Shown: positions 1 to 5,523, numbered from the stretch's first letter. The stretch: 6,771 nt of DNA from Pseudomonadota bacterium (GCA_028877195.1 JAPPIL010000166.1:1-6771), one strand, 5' to 3'. The notes: a model not told the origin generated them from the letters alone. A program made the numbers and translations.

Positions 1-57
1 AGACCTCTTGCTACACACTAACTTGCCGTTGCTTCACCAGTTATGCAACAAAGCCGG
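1..57 (-). mobile_element. Terminus of an IS903-like (IS5-family) insertion sequence lying to the left
   Basis: Positions 39-57 are the exact reverse complement of 6719-6737. Read outward-in, the terminus is GGCTTTGTTGCATAACT. It shares its first ten bases with my recollection of IS903 termini. IS6-family elements have somewhat similar ends, so the family is probable rather than certain. The element body would lie left of position 1; bases 1-38 hold no recognisable transposase. The junction with the next feature is at about 56-60. Confidence 0.55.
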
Positions 58-67
58 CACTACCAGT

Positions 68-197
68 ATGCATAGCCAGTTACGCAAGGAAGGGTTTATG
101 GTGAATCACAAAAAAACGGCACGCCTTTACTATTCGGTGTTGCAGATGCAATTGCGTAGGAAGAAACGCATGAAAAAGATTCGGCTTAAGGACAAGC
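68..197 (+). pseudogene. IS3-family OrfB transposase fragment
   Basis: The forward frame from 68 reads MHSQLRKEGFMVNHKKTARL, followed by a basic stretch rich in R and K. This matches the helix-turn-helix segment near the N-terminus of IS3-family OrfB (IS407/IS2-like), which typically reads YRRIH..LRREGF.VNHK+..RLY. Only about 40 codons of a protein of about 270-300 residues survive. The DDE catalytic domain is absent. The left side is cut near the IS903-like end at 57, and the right side stops at position 198, where a different repeat end begins. The frame runs on artificially to a stop at 239-241. It is a dead remnant showing successive insertions. Confidence 0.65.
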
Positions 198-228
198 TGA
201 CCTTCCCCCCCCCCCATTTTATAGTTCA
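198..228. repeat. Isolated end of the dispersed repeat family (copy C), with C11 tract
   Basis: The sequence starts TGACCTT, runs through eleven C residues (205-215) and continues ATTTTATAGTTCA. Its reverse complement matches the right end of the 432-bp element at 1835-1863, including a 15-base exact stretch (TGAACTATAAAATGG). Homology stops at about 228, so only the tip of the element is present. The long C run is an expansion of the C6-C7 found in the other copies and is a likely slippage site. The stretch from 229 to 413 has no gene or clear signal. Confidence 0.6.
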
Positions 229-413
229 GTTGCTTGCTTAGCTCCGTTCATCGCTCTGTGAGCAATAGACGAGCCTAGCTTCATGCTCTAGAAAAAGTCC
301 TTGACCGCAGCGTGGCCACAACATGGGTCATGTCTAATCTCATTTAGCTTGACAAAATAAAACAACCCAACGATCTGTTTGTCCAGTTCTGTTAGCTAAA
401 ACCACCGATCAGA

Positions 414-773
414 TTAGCCATCTTCATCTTCTGGAGATTCTTGCCAACCATTGGCCTCTGCATAAAGAATAACTAGCTGTGCTAGGTCAGCAAAGGAGTC
501 CACTAGTTCTTGTTTGGTAAAGGTTATGTTGCCTGTTTTTTCTATCGCTTTATTTATGATGTCATTCTCTTTGAGCAGCCTTCTGACAAGCGATTTGTAG
601 ACGGTGAGAGCTTCGATTTTTATATCAATTAATCTAGCAGGCGACCCATCATTAATTTTACTGATCAGACTATCAGCAAGGATCAGAATTTCATTCATGA
701 CACTTGGTGAGTAGTCGCGATGCTGATTGGCAAAGTTAGCCAACCCTTTTTCTATGCGGTGCTGAATGTTCAT
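414..773 (-). CDS. Small helical protein of unknown function (119 aa)
   Basis: I do not recognise this protein. I chose the ATG at 773-771 because a GGAG ribosome-binding site lies 8 bases upstream. The frame stays open to an ATG at 902, but the extra 43 residues are Cys/His-rich, low in structure and lack a good ribosome site. The product begins MNIQHRIEKGLANFANQHRD and appears entirely alpha-helical, with amphipathic heptad-like segments at about residues 25-45 and 50-80. It ends in an acidic tail (ESPEDEDG). There is no signal peptide, membrane segment or Cys motif. It stands alone on the reverse strand between IS debris and the HNH gene. Its size and composition would fit an accessory protein or antitoxin-like partner, but nothing specific supports either. 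Confidence 0.6.
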   Translation of the reverse strand: MNIQHRIEKGLANFANQHRDYSPSVMNEILILADSLISKINDGSPARLIDIKIEALTVYKSLVRRLLKENDIINKAIEKTGNITFTKQELVDSFADLAQLVILYAEANGWQESPEDEDG

Positions 774-930
774 AGATAATACTCCAATAATTGCACTACG
801 GACATGTAGTCCAGCTTGGGTCGTAAGTAAATGTCTAATAATTTTATGGAGTAGACCCACGGAACACATGGTATGGCACAAGAAGCAAGCCGCCATAGGC
901 ATTCACTTACACTGAAAGCTATTGGAGTAG

Positions 931-946
931 CCCCAAAAAGTGGACA
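931..946. repeat. IS3-type terminal motif, left copy
   Basis: The motif CCCCAAAAAGTGGACA is typical of the ends of many IS3-family elements. A diverged inverted copy lies at 1507-1525. It lies 30 bases beyond the 3' end of the HNH gene. No IS3 transposase remains between the two copies, so they are remnants or the ends of a non-autonomous unit. Confidence 0.4.
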
Positions 947-976
947 CATTATCCAGCCAAAAGGCAGCGAATGCGG

Positions 977-1276
977 TTAAGCTCCTTTTTTGTAGAGTCC
1001 ACGATCCCATTCTCTTTTTGTTTTTTGCTTGTGACAGTCCAAACACAGGAGTTGCATATTTTTGATGTTGTCTTTGCCACCCGCAGCTAAAGGCTGTTTA
1101 TGGTCGAGATCAAATGCGCGGCGGTTTTTTGTTGAGCGTTTTCGCACACCGCAGTCCGCACATCTCCTGCCTTGTTTCTTTTTCAAGTGCTCGCGGGCAT
1201 CGGATTTTTGTTTGTTAGTTAACTTGCGTTCTTGTGGCTCTGATATAACGCCAAAAAGTTGAAATAACAAACCCAT
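977..1276 (-). CDS. Small HNH endonuclease
   Basis: This 99-residue protein consists almost entirely of one HNH/McrA-type nuclease domain. A Cys pair (C39 and C42) and a second pair (C78 and C81) form the expected zinc knuckle. The core is D58-H59 (LDHKQPLAAGG), N73 and H82, giving the His-Asn-His set of the beta-beta-alpha-metal fold. The first 35 residues are basic and probably contact DNA. The ATG at 1276 has an AGGAG ribosome site 5 bases upstream. Free-standing HNH proteins of this size occur in prophages (beside terminase genes), in restriction systems and as selfish nucleases. No phage gene is adjacent here, so the role is open. The active site looks complete, so DNA or nicking activity is plausible. 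Confidence 0.85.
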   Translation of the reverse strand: MGLLFQLFGVISEPQERKLTNKQKSDAREHLKKKQGRRCADCGVRKRSTKNRRAFDLDHKQPLAAGGKDNIKNMQLLCLDCHKQKTKREWDRGLYKKGA

Positions 1277-1309
1277 AGCTTCTCCTCGCTAGAGATAATC
1301 TGTGCTGGT

Positions 1310-1801
1310 GTGGCTGCTACTTACACGAAAGTATCAACCACCAGTAAGATCGACGGATTCTTGCAAAGCTTTAAAGCTTTGCTGCAGCCCGTGCTACCAC
1401 TGCGTTTGATGAAGCCGTATTTTGCTCCGTGTGACCTCCCCCCATCCTTTAGTTCAACTACGCGATTAGAACCTTTGACGATATCCAGAAGCAGCTTAAG
1501 CAGCCTTGTCCACTTTTTCGGGGGGCAACACCAACCAGGAAGGTTAGCGAACACCTTAACAGTTGACACTCTGCGCTATAACCAAGCAACTCGCAATGAG
1601 CTATTGACTCGCCTGTTGTCAGAAATATCAATTGACGATGGCATGGGCAGAAACCTGAGCAGGAAAAAGTTTCTGGAGCTTAGGGGCGAGGGTGTTAAGA
1701 TTATCTTGCACGAAAGCATCTCTTTAAGCCGCAAAGAACCTATCTATAAGATGCATGGTGAAGAACTACTCTTAACTATTTTTGCAGCTAAACCGCAGTA
1801 G
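1310..1801 (+). CDS. Doubtful ORF spanning the left end of the 432-bp repeat; C-terminal part may be a gene fragment
   Basis: This frame opens with GTG at 1310 without a convincing ribosome site and crosses the repeat boundary at 1432, so its first 40 or so residues probably do not belong with the rest. The part from about residue 90 onward looks more protein-like (helical, charged, with LSRKKFLELRGEGVKIILHE) and ends at a TAG at 1799-1801. The last 36 codons recur without change at 5247-5357. I do not recognise the sequence. It could be the 3' remnant of a passenger gene carried by the repeat element. A reverse-strand frame at 1321-1569 overlaps it and is equally unconvincing. Confidence 0.22.
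   Translation: MAATYTKVSTTSKIDGFLQSFKALLQPVLPLRLMKPYFAPCDLPPSFSSTTRLEPLTISRSSLSSLVHFFGGQHQPGRLANTLTVDTLRYNQATRNELLTRLLSEISIDDGMGRNLSRKKFLELRGEGVKIILHESISLSRKEPIYKMHGEELLLTIFAAKPQ
1363..1382. repeat. Perfect 20-bp palindrome
   Basis: The sequence GCAAAGCTTTAAAGCTTTGC is its own reverse complement, with no spacer. It lies 87 bases upstream of the HNH start codon on the HNH gene's side, so it could be an operator for that gene, or a resolution or binding site of a lost mobile element. No T-run follows, so it is not an intrinsic terminator. Confidence 0.55.
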
Positions 1802-1863
1802 TTGATTCAGGTTTTGGGTAATAGTGATAACCATGGGTTGAACTATAAAATGGAGGGAGGTCA
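1432..1863. mobile_element. 432-bp repeat element with terminal inverted repeats (copy A)
   Basis: The left end reads TGACCTCCCCCCATCCTTTA and continues GTTCAAC. The inverted right end reads TGACCTCCCTCCATTTTATA and continues GTTCAAC, four mismatches over 27 bases. TGACC plus a C run resembles IS3-family (IS407-group) ends, but there is no transposase inside. It is therefore either a heavily deleted IS or a MITE-like non-autonomous unit. A shortened copy is at 5188-5409 and an isolated end at 198-228. No clear target-site duplication flanks it. Its right end abuts the truncated protease gene, which it probably disrupted. Confidence 0.6.
1507..1525. repeat. IS3-type terminal motif, inverted right copy
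   Basis: The motif TGTCCACTTTTTCGGGGGG is the inverted counterpart of 931-946, with a three-base expansion in the C run. It falls in the 198-bp segment that copy A has and copy B lacks. With the left motif it brackets about 600 bp containing the HNH gene. Confidence 0.38.
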
Positions 1864-1898
1864 ACGCCTTCTTTGGTTCGATTTCGACGCACGAGAAT

Positions 1899-2252
1899 TC
1901 AGGCAGGGGTTGTGCCAGTAAAGCTCAAGTCAACGGCGAAGTCAGGTGATGTGAATTTCCCCGACACTGAATGGCTGCTTCCCATCCCCACACTATCTAG
2001 CCCTAGTGCTTTAGCTAATGCAAGGTCAAGTGCTGTTTTCGATGCACCAGTGTCTAGGTGTCCCATGACTATCATAGATCGTGGAGGTCTGCCGTGCTCA
2101 TCCGCAAAAACCGCCGACTGGCTCACTGCAACAGGGATATTGATTCCAGCATCTTCCAAGCCCAGAGGCGAAAACTGCCACTGAACCTGTCCCTTGCCGT
2201 TCTCGGTTTCTACAACCTTTCGTTCCAGTAATGTGCTGCGGAAATAGCCCAC
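1899..2252 (-). pseudogene. Retropepsin-like aspartic protease, frameshifted and 3'-truncated
   Basis: The 117-residue frame has the hallmark of single-domain retroviral-type aspartic proteases: D67-T68-G69-A70 after a hydrophobic strand (MIVMGHL), then a helix and LGL-type segment (ALAKALGLDSVG) and the beta strands of the flap region. These bacterial proteins normally continue to a conserved I/L-G-R-D segment, which is missing. The frame ends early at a TGA. Removing one C from the C4 run at 1906-1909 (reverse strand) restores a family-like continuation (LPEFSCVEIEPKK) up to about 1864, where the repeat element begins. The GTG at 2252 is the only sensible start, directly after a stop codon, with a weak ribosome site. 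It is the second gene after the DUF5678-like gene (71-bp gap). It is probably inactive; a sequencing error could explain the frameshift but not the missing end. Confidence 0.72.
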
Positions 2253-2323
2253 TTATCATTACAACTCACATGCTAGCGGATGCAACTGCAACAGGAGGAT
2301 GACAGAAGCTAACCCTTTCCCTC

Positions 2324-2569
2324 TCAAGAAGCCAATACTAGAAAGCCAACCCGCTCATCCTCACCGATGACCTGTTGGATGATGAACTCCCCTCTAACAA
2401 GATTAGCGGCCGCATAGATTAACGCATCGGAAAAGCTGTCATGCACAGCCTTAACCTCCTGATTAGCTATGACCACATACTTGTGCTTGTAAGCTATGTC
2501 GGTGAGCCAACCATTTAGATTGTCCTTGAAAAAACTTATGTTTTTGTCCCTCTCCAACTGATCAGGCAT
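2324..2569 (-). CDS. DUF5678-like small protein
   Basis: This 81-residue protein has the pattern of DUF5678-type proteins: a helix (FFKDNLNGWLTDIAYKH), a strand (YVVIANQEV), a DSFSDALIYAAA helix that follows an AVHD turn, and a closing strand (EFIIQQVIGEDERVGFL). It is soluble, with no catalytic motif visible. The ATG at 2569 has a near-perfect ribosome site (TAGGAGG) 7-8 bases upstream and a good promoter. From memory, such genes often precede retropepsin-like protease genes, as here, suggesting a joint but unknown function. A damaged relative of its 3' end lies upstream at 2723-2785. The domain assignment is from pattern memory and moderately certain. Confidence 0.7.
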   Translation of the reverse strand: MPDQLERDKNISFFKDNLNGWLTDIAYKHKYVVIANQEVKAVHDSFSDALIYAAANLVRGEFIIQQVIGEDERVGFLVLAS

Positions 2570-2574
2570 ACCTT

Positions 2575-2619
2575 AACCTCCTACAACCCCATCGTAGTAA
2601 CTATCGGCATTTTCGTCAA
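2575..2619 (-). promoter_or_regulatory. Promoter and ribosome-binding site of the DUF5678/protease operon
   Basis: On the reverse strand, TTGACG (2619-2614) and TACGAT (2596-2591) are separated by 17 bases. They match the sigma-70 -35 and -10 boxes at 5/6 and 4/6. A start near 2584 would leave a leader of about 15 bases that begins at the strong TAGGAGGTT ribosome site (2583-2575). The 10-bp palindrome CTCTTAAGAG at 2629-2638 lies immediately upstream of the -35 box and might bind a regulator. Confidence 0.5.
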
Positions 2620-2674
2620 CAAACACAACTCTTAAGAGAAAAACAGCGACGTTGTAGACAGGTACGCCAGCACT

Positions 2675-2721
2675 ACCAGTTTTTTCTACTGGTGGGGACA
2701 CTACCACTTGCCAGCGCTGGC
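2675..2721. repeat. Hairpin and adjacent palindrome in the divergent intergenic region
   Basis: ACCAGT (2675-2680) and ACTGGT (2688-2693) form a 6-bp stem with a 7-base pyrimidine loop. The 12-bp perfect palindrome GCCAGCGCTGGC follows at 2710-2721. No T-run follows on either strand, so neither is a typical terminator. They lie between the protease operon and the DUF4062 operon, which are divergent, so a regulatory or recombination role is possible. The rest of 2570-2900 holds the promoter and the gene fragment listed separately. Confidence 0.4.
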
Positions 2722-2722
2722 C

Positions 2723-2785
2723 TCAATTGATGAAGCCAACCTGCTGATCTTCAGCAACGGACATGCTCAATAGCTGCATCGGATA
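2723..2785 (-). pseudogene. Fragment homologous to the 3' end of the DUF5678-like gene
   Basis: The reverse frame reads SVAEDQQVGFIN and then stops. This resembles the VIGEDERVGFL end of the product of 2324-2569. At DNA level about 19 of 23 bases agree over the GCCAACC.GCT.ATC segment, and the differences fall mostly at third codon positions, as for diverged coding homologues. A stop codon at 2786-2788 closes the frame upstream, so only about 20 codons remain. It indicates a former second copy, or a recombination event that broke a related gene here. Confidence 0.42.
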
Positions 2786-2900
2786 CTAGCACACCAAATG
2801 CGGAGAGGCAGATGACAGACGTGGTTGACGGTAAAATCTGTTCGCATTAGGCTGCCTGTTACGGAAGCGGGACTTCAACCACATCTGCAAGGACAAGCCA

Positions 2901-3986
2901 TTGAGCAGAGTGTTTATCAGTTCAGTAATCGAAGGGTTTGAGGAGTTCAGGCGTGCTGCGAAGGAAGCTGTCGAGACTGCAAGCATGATCCCAATCATGG
3001 TTGAAGACCTAAATGCGCAGCCATATTCGTCGGAACAGGTCTGCACTAAGGGCATGCAAGACAGTGATCTAGTTCTATTACTTCTGGGACAACGATACGG
3101 CTCCGTGCCCGATGGCAATGATATTTCGGTAACGCATACTGAATACAAAGGAGCTATCAAGATGCACAAACCAGTATTGTCTTTTGTGCAAAACATTGAA
3201 AGCGATCCGAATCAAAGCAAATTTCTCAAAGAAGTAGAAGATTACCGAACAGGGCATGTAAGAACAAAATTTTCTAATTCTGATGAGTTGAAGCGCCAGA
3301 TCATGGCTGCTCTTGGAGCTTGGAAAAATTCACAAACCAGTCATGATGCAACTGATTTTCGTCAGAGAGTAGATAAAGCTCTTGCACATGAGCGTTCTAC
3401 CGCTAGAAGTGACGATCTTTACGCGGCAGTGGCTTTTTGGGGACAGCCAGAACAAGAGCTAAATTTAGACGAGATCAAGTGCGACGATGAGTTCATTTAT
3501 CTCTGTAAACTGGACATAATGTTATTAAAAAATGGATATAGCAACGGTAATACTCCTAATGGACATTACAAGCTAATTCATTCCGATACTGACAGGTTCG
3601 GCGATACACATCGTGCTAAAGCAATTTACTACGACGATGGTCTTACTCTCCTTATTTTTACTCCCAAATGCCATTCAAGGTTACATATATGTTTTATTTC
3701 TCCATCAGAGTTTGAGTTAGTCGTTAAAAATGCCCTGCATCTCAATAGGTTCAACAGTTCTTGGGCAATGCTTGGTCTGTATAACATGAAGGGAAATGTT
3801 TATTTTGCTGAACCAGTAGGAGATACGAACAGCACCAGTTCTAACATTCCTTTTAGGCATGGAGCTAGAAAACAGAAATTTTGCCACCTGTTCAATCCTA
3901 TGACAAAAGGTGCATACCTTAACTGGGTTGAGTCACGAATAAATTACTTTAAAAGAGAGTTCGGATTGCCTGCTAATGGCCATTAA
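2901..3986 (+). CDS. DUF4062-domain protein, likely defence sensor or effector
   Basis: Residues 1 to about 145 form a DUF4062 domain: VFISSVIEGFEEFRRAAKEA, then VEDLNA, a DSDLVLLLLGQRYG strand-turn, and the conserved T-H-T-EY (E81) followed by KPVLSFVQ. DUF4062 has a TIR/SLOG-like Rossmannoid fold and is found at the N-terminus of many conflict and NTPase proteins, where it is thought to sense or process nucleotides. Residues 170-361 form a second, mostly beta domain that I do not recognise, ending in a helix (WVESRINYFKREFGL). No NTPase motif is present. The TTG start at 2901 has an AAGGA site 7 bases upstream; the alternative GTG at 2910 would cut into the first strand. A weak promoter (TTGACG at 2825, TAGGCT at 2848) is possible. 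The HEPN gene follows after 3 bases. Confidence 0.82.
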   Translation: MSRVFISSVIEGFEEFRRAAKEAVETASMIPIMVEDLNAQPYSSEQVCTKGMQDSDLVLLLLGQRYGSVPDGNDISVTHTEYKGAIKMHKPVLSFVQNIESDPNQSKFLKEVEDYRTGHVRTKFSNSDELKRQIMAALGAWKNSQTSHDATDFRQRVDKALAHERSTARSDDLYAAVAFWGQPEQELNLDEIKCDDEFIYLCKLDIMLLKNGYSNGNTPNGHYKLIHSDTDRFGDTHRAKAIYYDDGLTLLIFTPKCHSRLHICFISPSEFELVVKNALHLNRFNSSWAMLGLYNMKGNVYFAEPVGDTNSTSSNIPFRHGARKQKFCHLFNPMTKGAYLNWVESRINYFKREFGLPANGH

Positions 3987-3989
3987 CAC

Positions 3990-5144
3990 ATGAGCCAAAA
4001 TAAAGATCTCATGCTTATGAAGCGTGGGATCTTTACTGGAAAAATTATCATTGGCAAGAAAAAGATACCCATCACTCTTACCGTAAGTGCAGGGCAGTCA
4101 GGCAAACTGGAACTTGAAGTTGATCCTATGCATAGCATTGAAGATTACTGCGAAGTTGTAAGGACTGCTGGCAAGATTGGCGAAACATTTAACTATTTTA
4201 AATTGGAATGTGAGGGAGAAAATGAGCAGCACTTAAAAAGTGATGCTGCTTACCTTACAGCACATAATCTCCCTCAAAAAGCAGGCGAAGCCCCTGTAGG
4301 GCACATCAAAATTGACACATCCAAAACCTCAATCACTATGAATTTATCTGAGCAGTGCGAAGGCACGCAGCTTGGTTTCCGTTTGTTAAATTTTAACTGC
4401 TGCCCTGGAGGGATGTCTTCTAAAACCGATCTTGGAAAAATTTTTGTTTCTCCAAATGTTAGAAAGTTGAAAGGGAATGAGGTCACTGGCTACATTTGTA
4501 TAGAATCAACCAAGGTAAGCGGTAATATAGATTGGAAAATGGAGGCACGAGAATTGCTGCAACGACTCCGAACCTTGCTTGCATTTGTTCGAGGAATGCC
4601 TTTGTATGTTCCAATAGAGGAGTTCTACCAAGGCAATCATTGCGAAGCCACATTTCATAGTGTTAATTATGGAAATCAACAGTCACTTCTTCTGCCGTGT
4701 ATCCGCTATTTATCTCTTAATTCATTTTTTGAAAAAGCAGCCCCTGCTGCCAGAGAGATAGATGCCCACAACTGGAACATACTAGGAATCATGATTAACC
4801 TATCGCTTGTCCCTACTACTTATCGAGAAGTGTGCTTTCTAACACAGATGATCGCGATTGAATCGTTTGCTATAGGTTATTTTCAATGGTCGAAGCCAGA
4901 AAAGATACCACTAGAAGATAAGATTAAATCGCTTCTGAAAGCATTAAACATAAAGCAAGAACAGTTAAATATAAAATATCTAACAGAAATAAGAAATCAG
5001 ATTGCCCACCAAGGTATTGCTAAAAAACGTGAATGTCTTGGGTCGTCCATAATCATGGCTCGTGAGGTGCTGGTTCGTATCGTATTTGCAATGATAAAGT
5101 TTGAGGGAGACTATGACTGCTATATTGGGAAACACCAATGTTAA
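3990..5144 (+). CDS. ApeA-like protein with C-terminal HEPN ribonuclease domain
   Basis: This 384-residue protein has two parts. Residues 10 to about 185 are beta-rich (GIFTGKIIIG, ITLTVSAGQS, KLELEV), resembling the N-terminal domains of ApeA-type HEPN proteins. Residues 260-375 form a helical HEPN domain: a first long helix with E291 (MIAIESFAIGYF), then LTEIRNQIAHQG containing R335-N336-x3-H340. This is the R-x4-H ribonuclease motif with the usual polar residue after Arg. Such proteins typically act as RNases that stop translation upon infection (ApeA of E. coli cleaves tRNA; family knowledge). The ATG lies 3 bases after the DUF4062 stop and lacks a strong ribosome site, so translation is probably coupled. 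M8 and M10 are possible alternative starts. There is no membrane segment. The partner and context suggest a toxic effector controlled by the DUF4062 protein. Confidence 0.75.
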   Translation: MSQNKDLMLMKRGIFTGKIIIGKKKIPITLTVSAGQSGKLELEVDPMHSIEDYCEVVRTAGKIGETFNYFKLECEGENEQHLKSDAAYLTAHNLPQKAGEAPVGHIKIDTSKTSITMNLSEQCEGTQLGFRLLNFNCCPGGMSSKTDLGKIFVSPNVRKLKGNEVTGYICIESTKVSGNIDWKMEARELLQRLRTLLAFVRGMPLYVPIEEFYQGNHCEATFHSVNYGNQQSLLLPCIRYLSLNSFFEKAAPAAREIDAHNWNILGIMINLSLVPTTYREVCFLTQMIAIESFAIGYFQWSKPEKIPLEDKIKSLLKALNIKQEQLNIKYLTEIRNQIAHQGIAKKRECLGSSIIMAREVLVRIVFAMIKFEGDYDCYIGKHQC

Positions 5145-5187
5145 CACCATATTTAGTCCTCAAGAACTCCCGACTTCTGCACCTAAT

Positions 5188-5409
5188 TGACCCCCCGATA
5201 CTTTAGTTCAACTACGCGATTAGAATCTTTGAAGATATCCAGAAGTGGTGTTAAGATTATCTTGCACGAAAGCATCTCTTTAAGCCGCAAAGAACCTATC
5301 TATAAGATGCATGGTGAAGAACTACTCTTAACTATTTTTGCAGCTAAACCGCAGTAGTTGATTCAGGTTTTGGGTAATAGTGATAACCATGGGTTGAACT
5401 ATAAAATGG
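5188..5409. mobile_element. Truncated, internally deleted copy of the 432-bp repeat (copy B)
   Basis: Bases 5201-5245 match 1447-1491 with two mismatches, and 5247-5409 match 1691-1853 with no difference that I found. Copy B thus lacks about 198 bp in the middle and the last 10 bases of the right end, where homology stops at ATAAAATGG. The left tip has a compressed C run (TGACCCCCCGATACTTTAG). It fills the space between the HEPN gene and the toxin-antitoxin operon in the same orientation as copy A. Confidence 0.8.
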
Positions 5410-5448
5410 GCAACACCAGTCAGCAAGCAGACTCTCGTTGCTAACTGT

Positions 5449-5463
5449 CAATAATTATTGTCA
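5449..5463 (+). promoter_or_regulatory. Candidate operator and -35 region of the toxin-antitoxin operon
   Basis: CAATAATTATTG (5449-5460) is a perfect 12-bp palindrome and is flanked by TGTCA direct repeats. It overlaps TTGTCA (5458-5463), a 5/6 match to a -35 box; no convincing -10 box follows at 17 bases. The site is 64 bases upstream of the toxin start, where antitoxin-DNA autoregulation is expected in HigBA-type operons. Confidence 0.4.
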
Positions 5464-5523
5464 GATTATTTTTTTGAGTAAACTTTGATTTACATAACAC
5501 CGATAGGTATGTATAGGGGTAGT

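Noticed and set aside
349..377. Perfect TTGACA -35 box on the forward strand
   Set aside because: No -10 box lies at 16-18 bases, and no forward gene follows.
774..902. N-terminal extension of the 119-residue reverse gene from an ATG at 902
   Set aside because: The extension is Cys/His-rich without a fold signature, and its ribosome site is poorer than the GGAG before the ATG at 773.
1321..1569. Reverse ORF of 82 codons crossing the left end of the repeat
   Set aside because: It crosses the element boundary, lacks a ribosome site, and the equivalent frame in copy B soon stops; both differences between the copies change its amino acids.
2299..2370. Forward 23-codon ORF starting right after AGGAGG
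   Set aside because: The AGGAGG directly abuts the ATG, which is too close to work, and the frame overlaps the 3' end of the DUF5678-like gene on the other strand.
2812..2850. 12-codon ORF after a GGAGAGG before the DUF4062 gene, possible leader peptide
   Set aside because: There is no attenuator hairpin or residue bias, and it lies on the supposed promoter; chance is the simpler explanation.
2786..3196. Reverse ORF opposite the DUF4062 gene
   Set aside because: It is a shadow frame with no family signature, whereas the forward frame has clear DUF4062 motifs.
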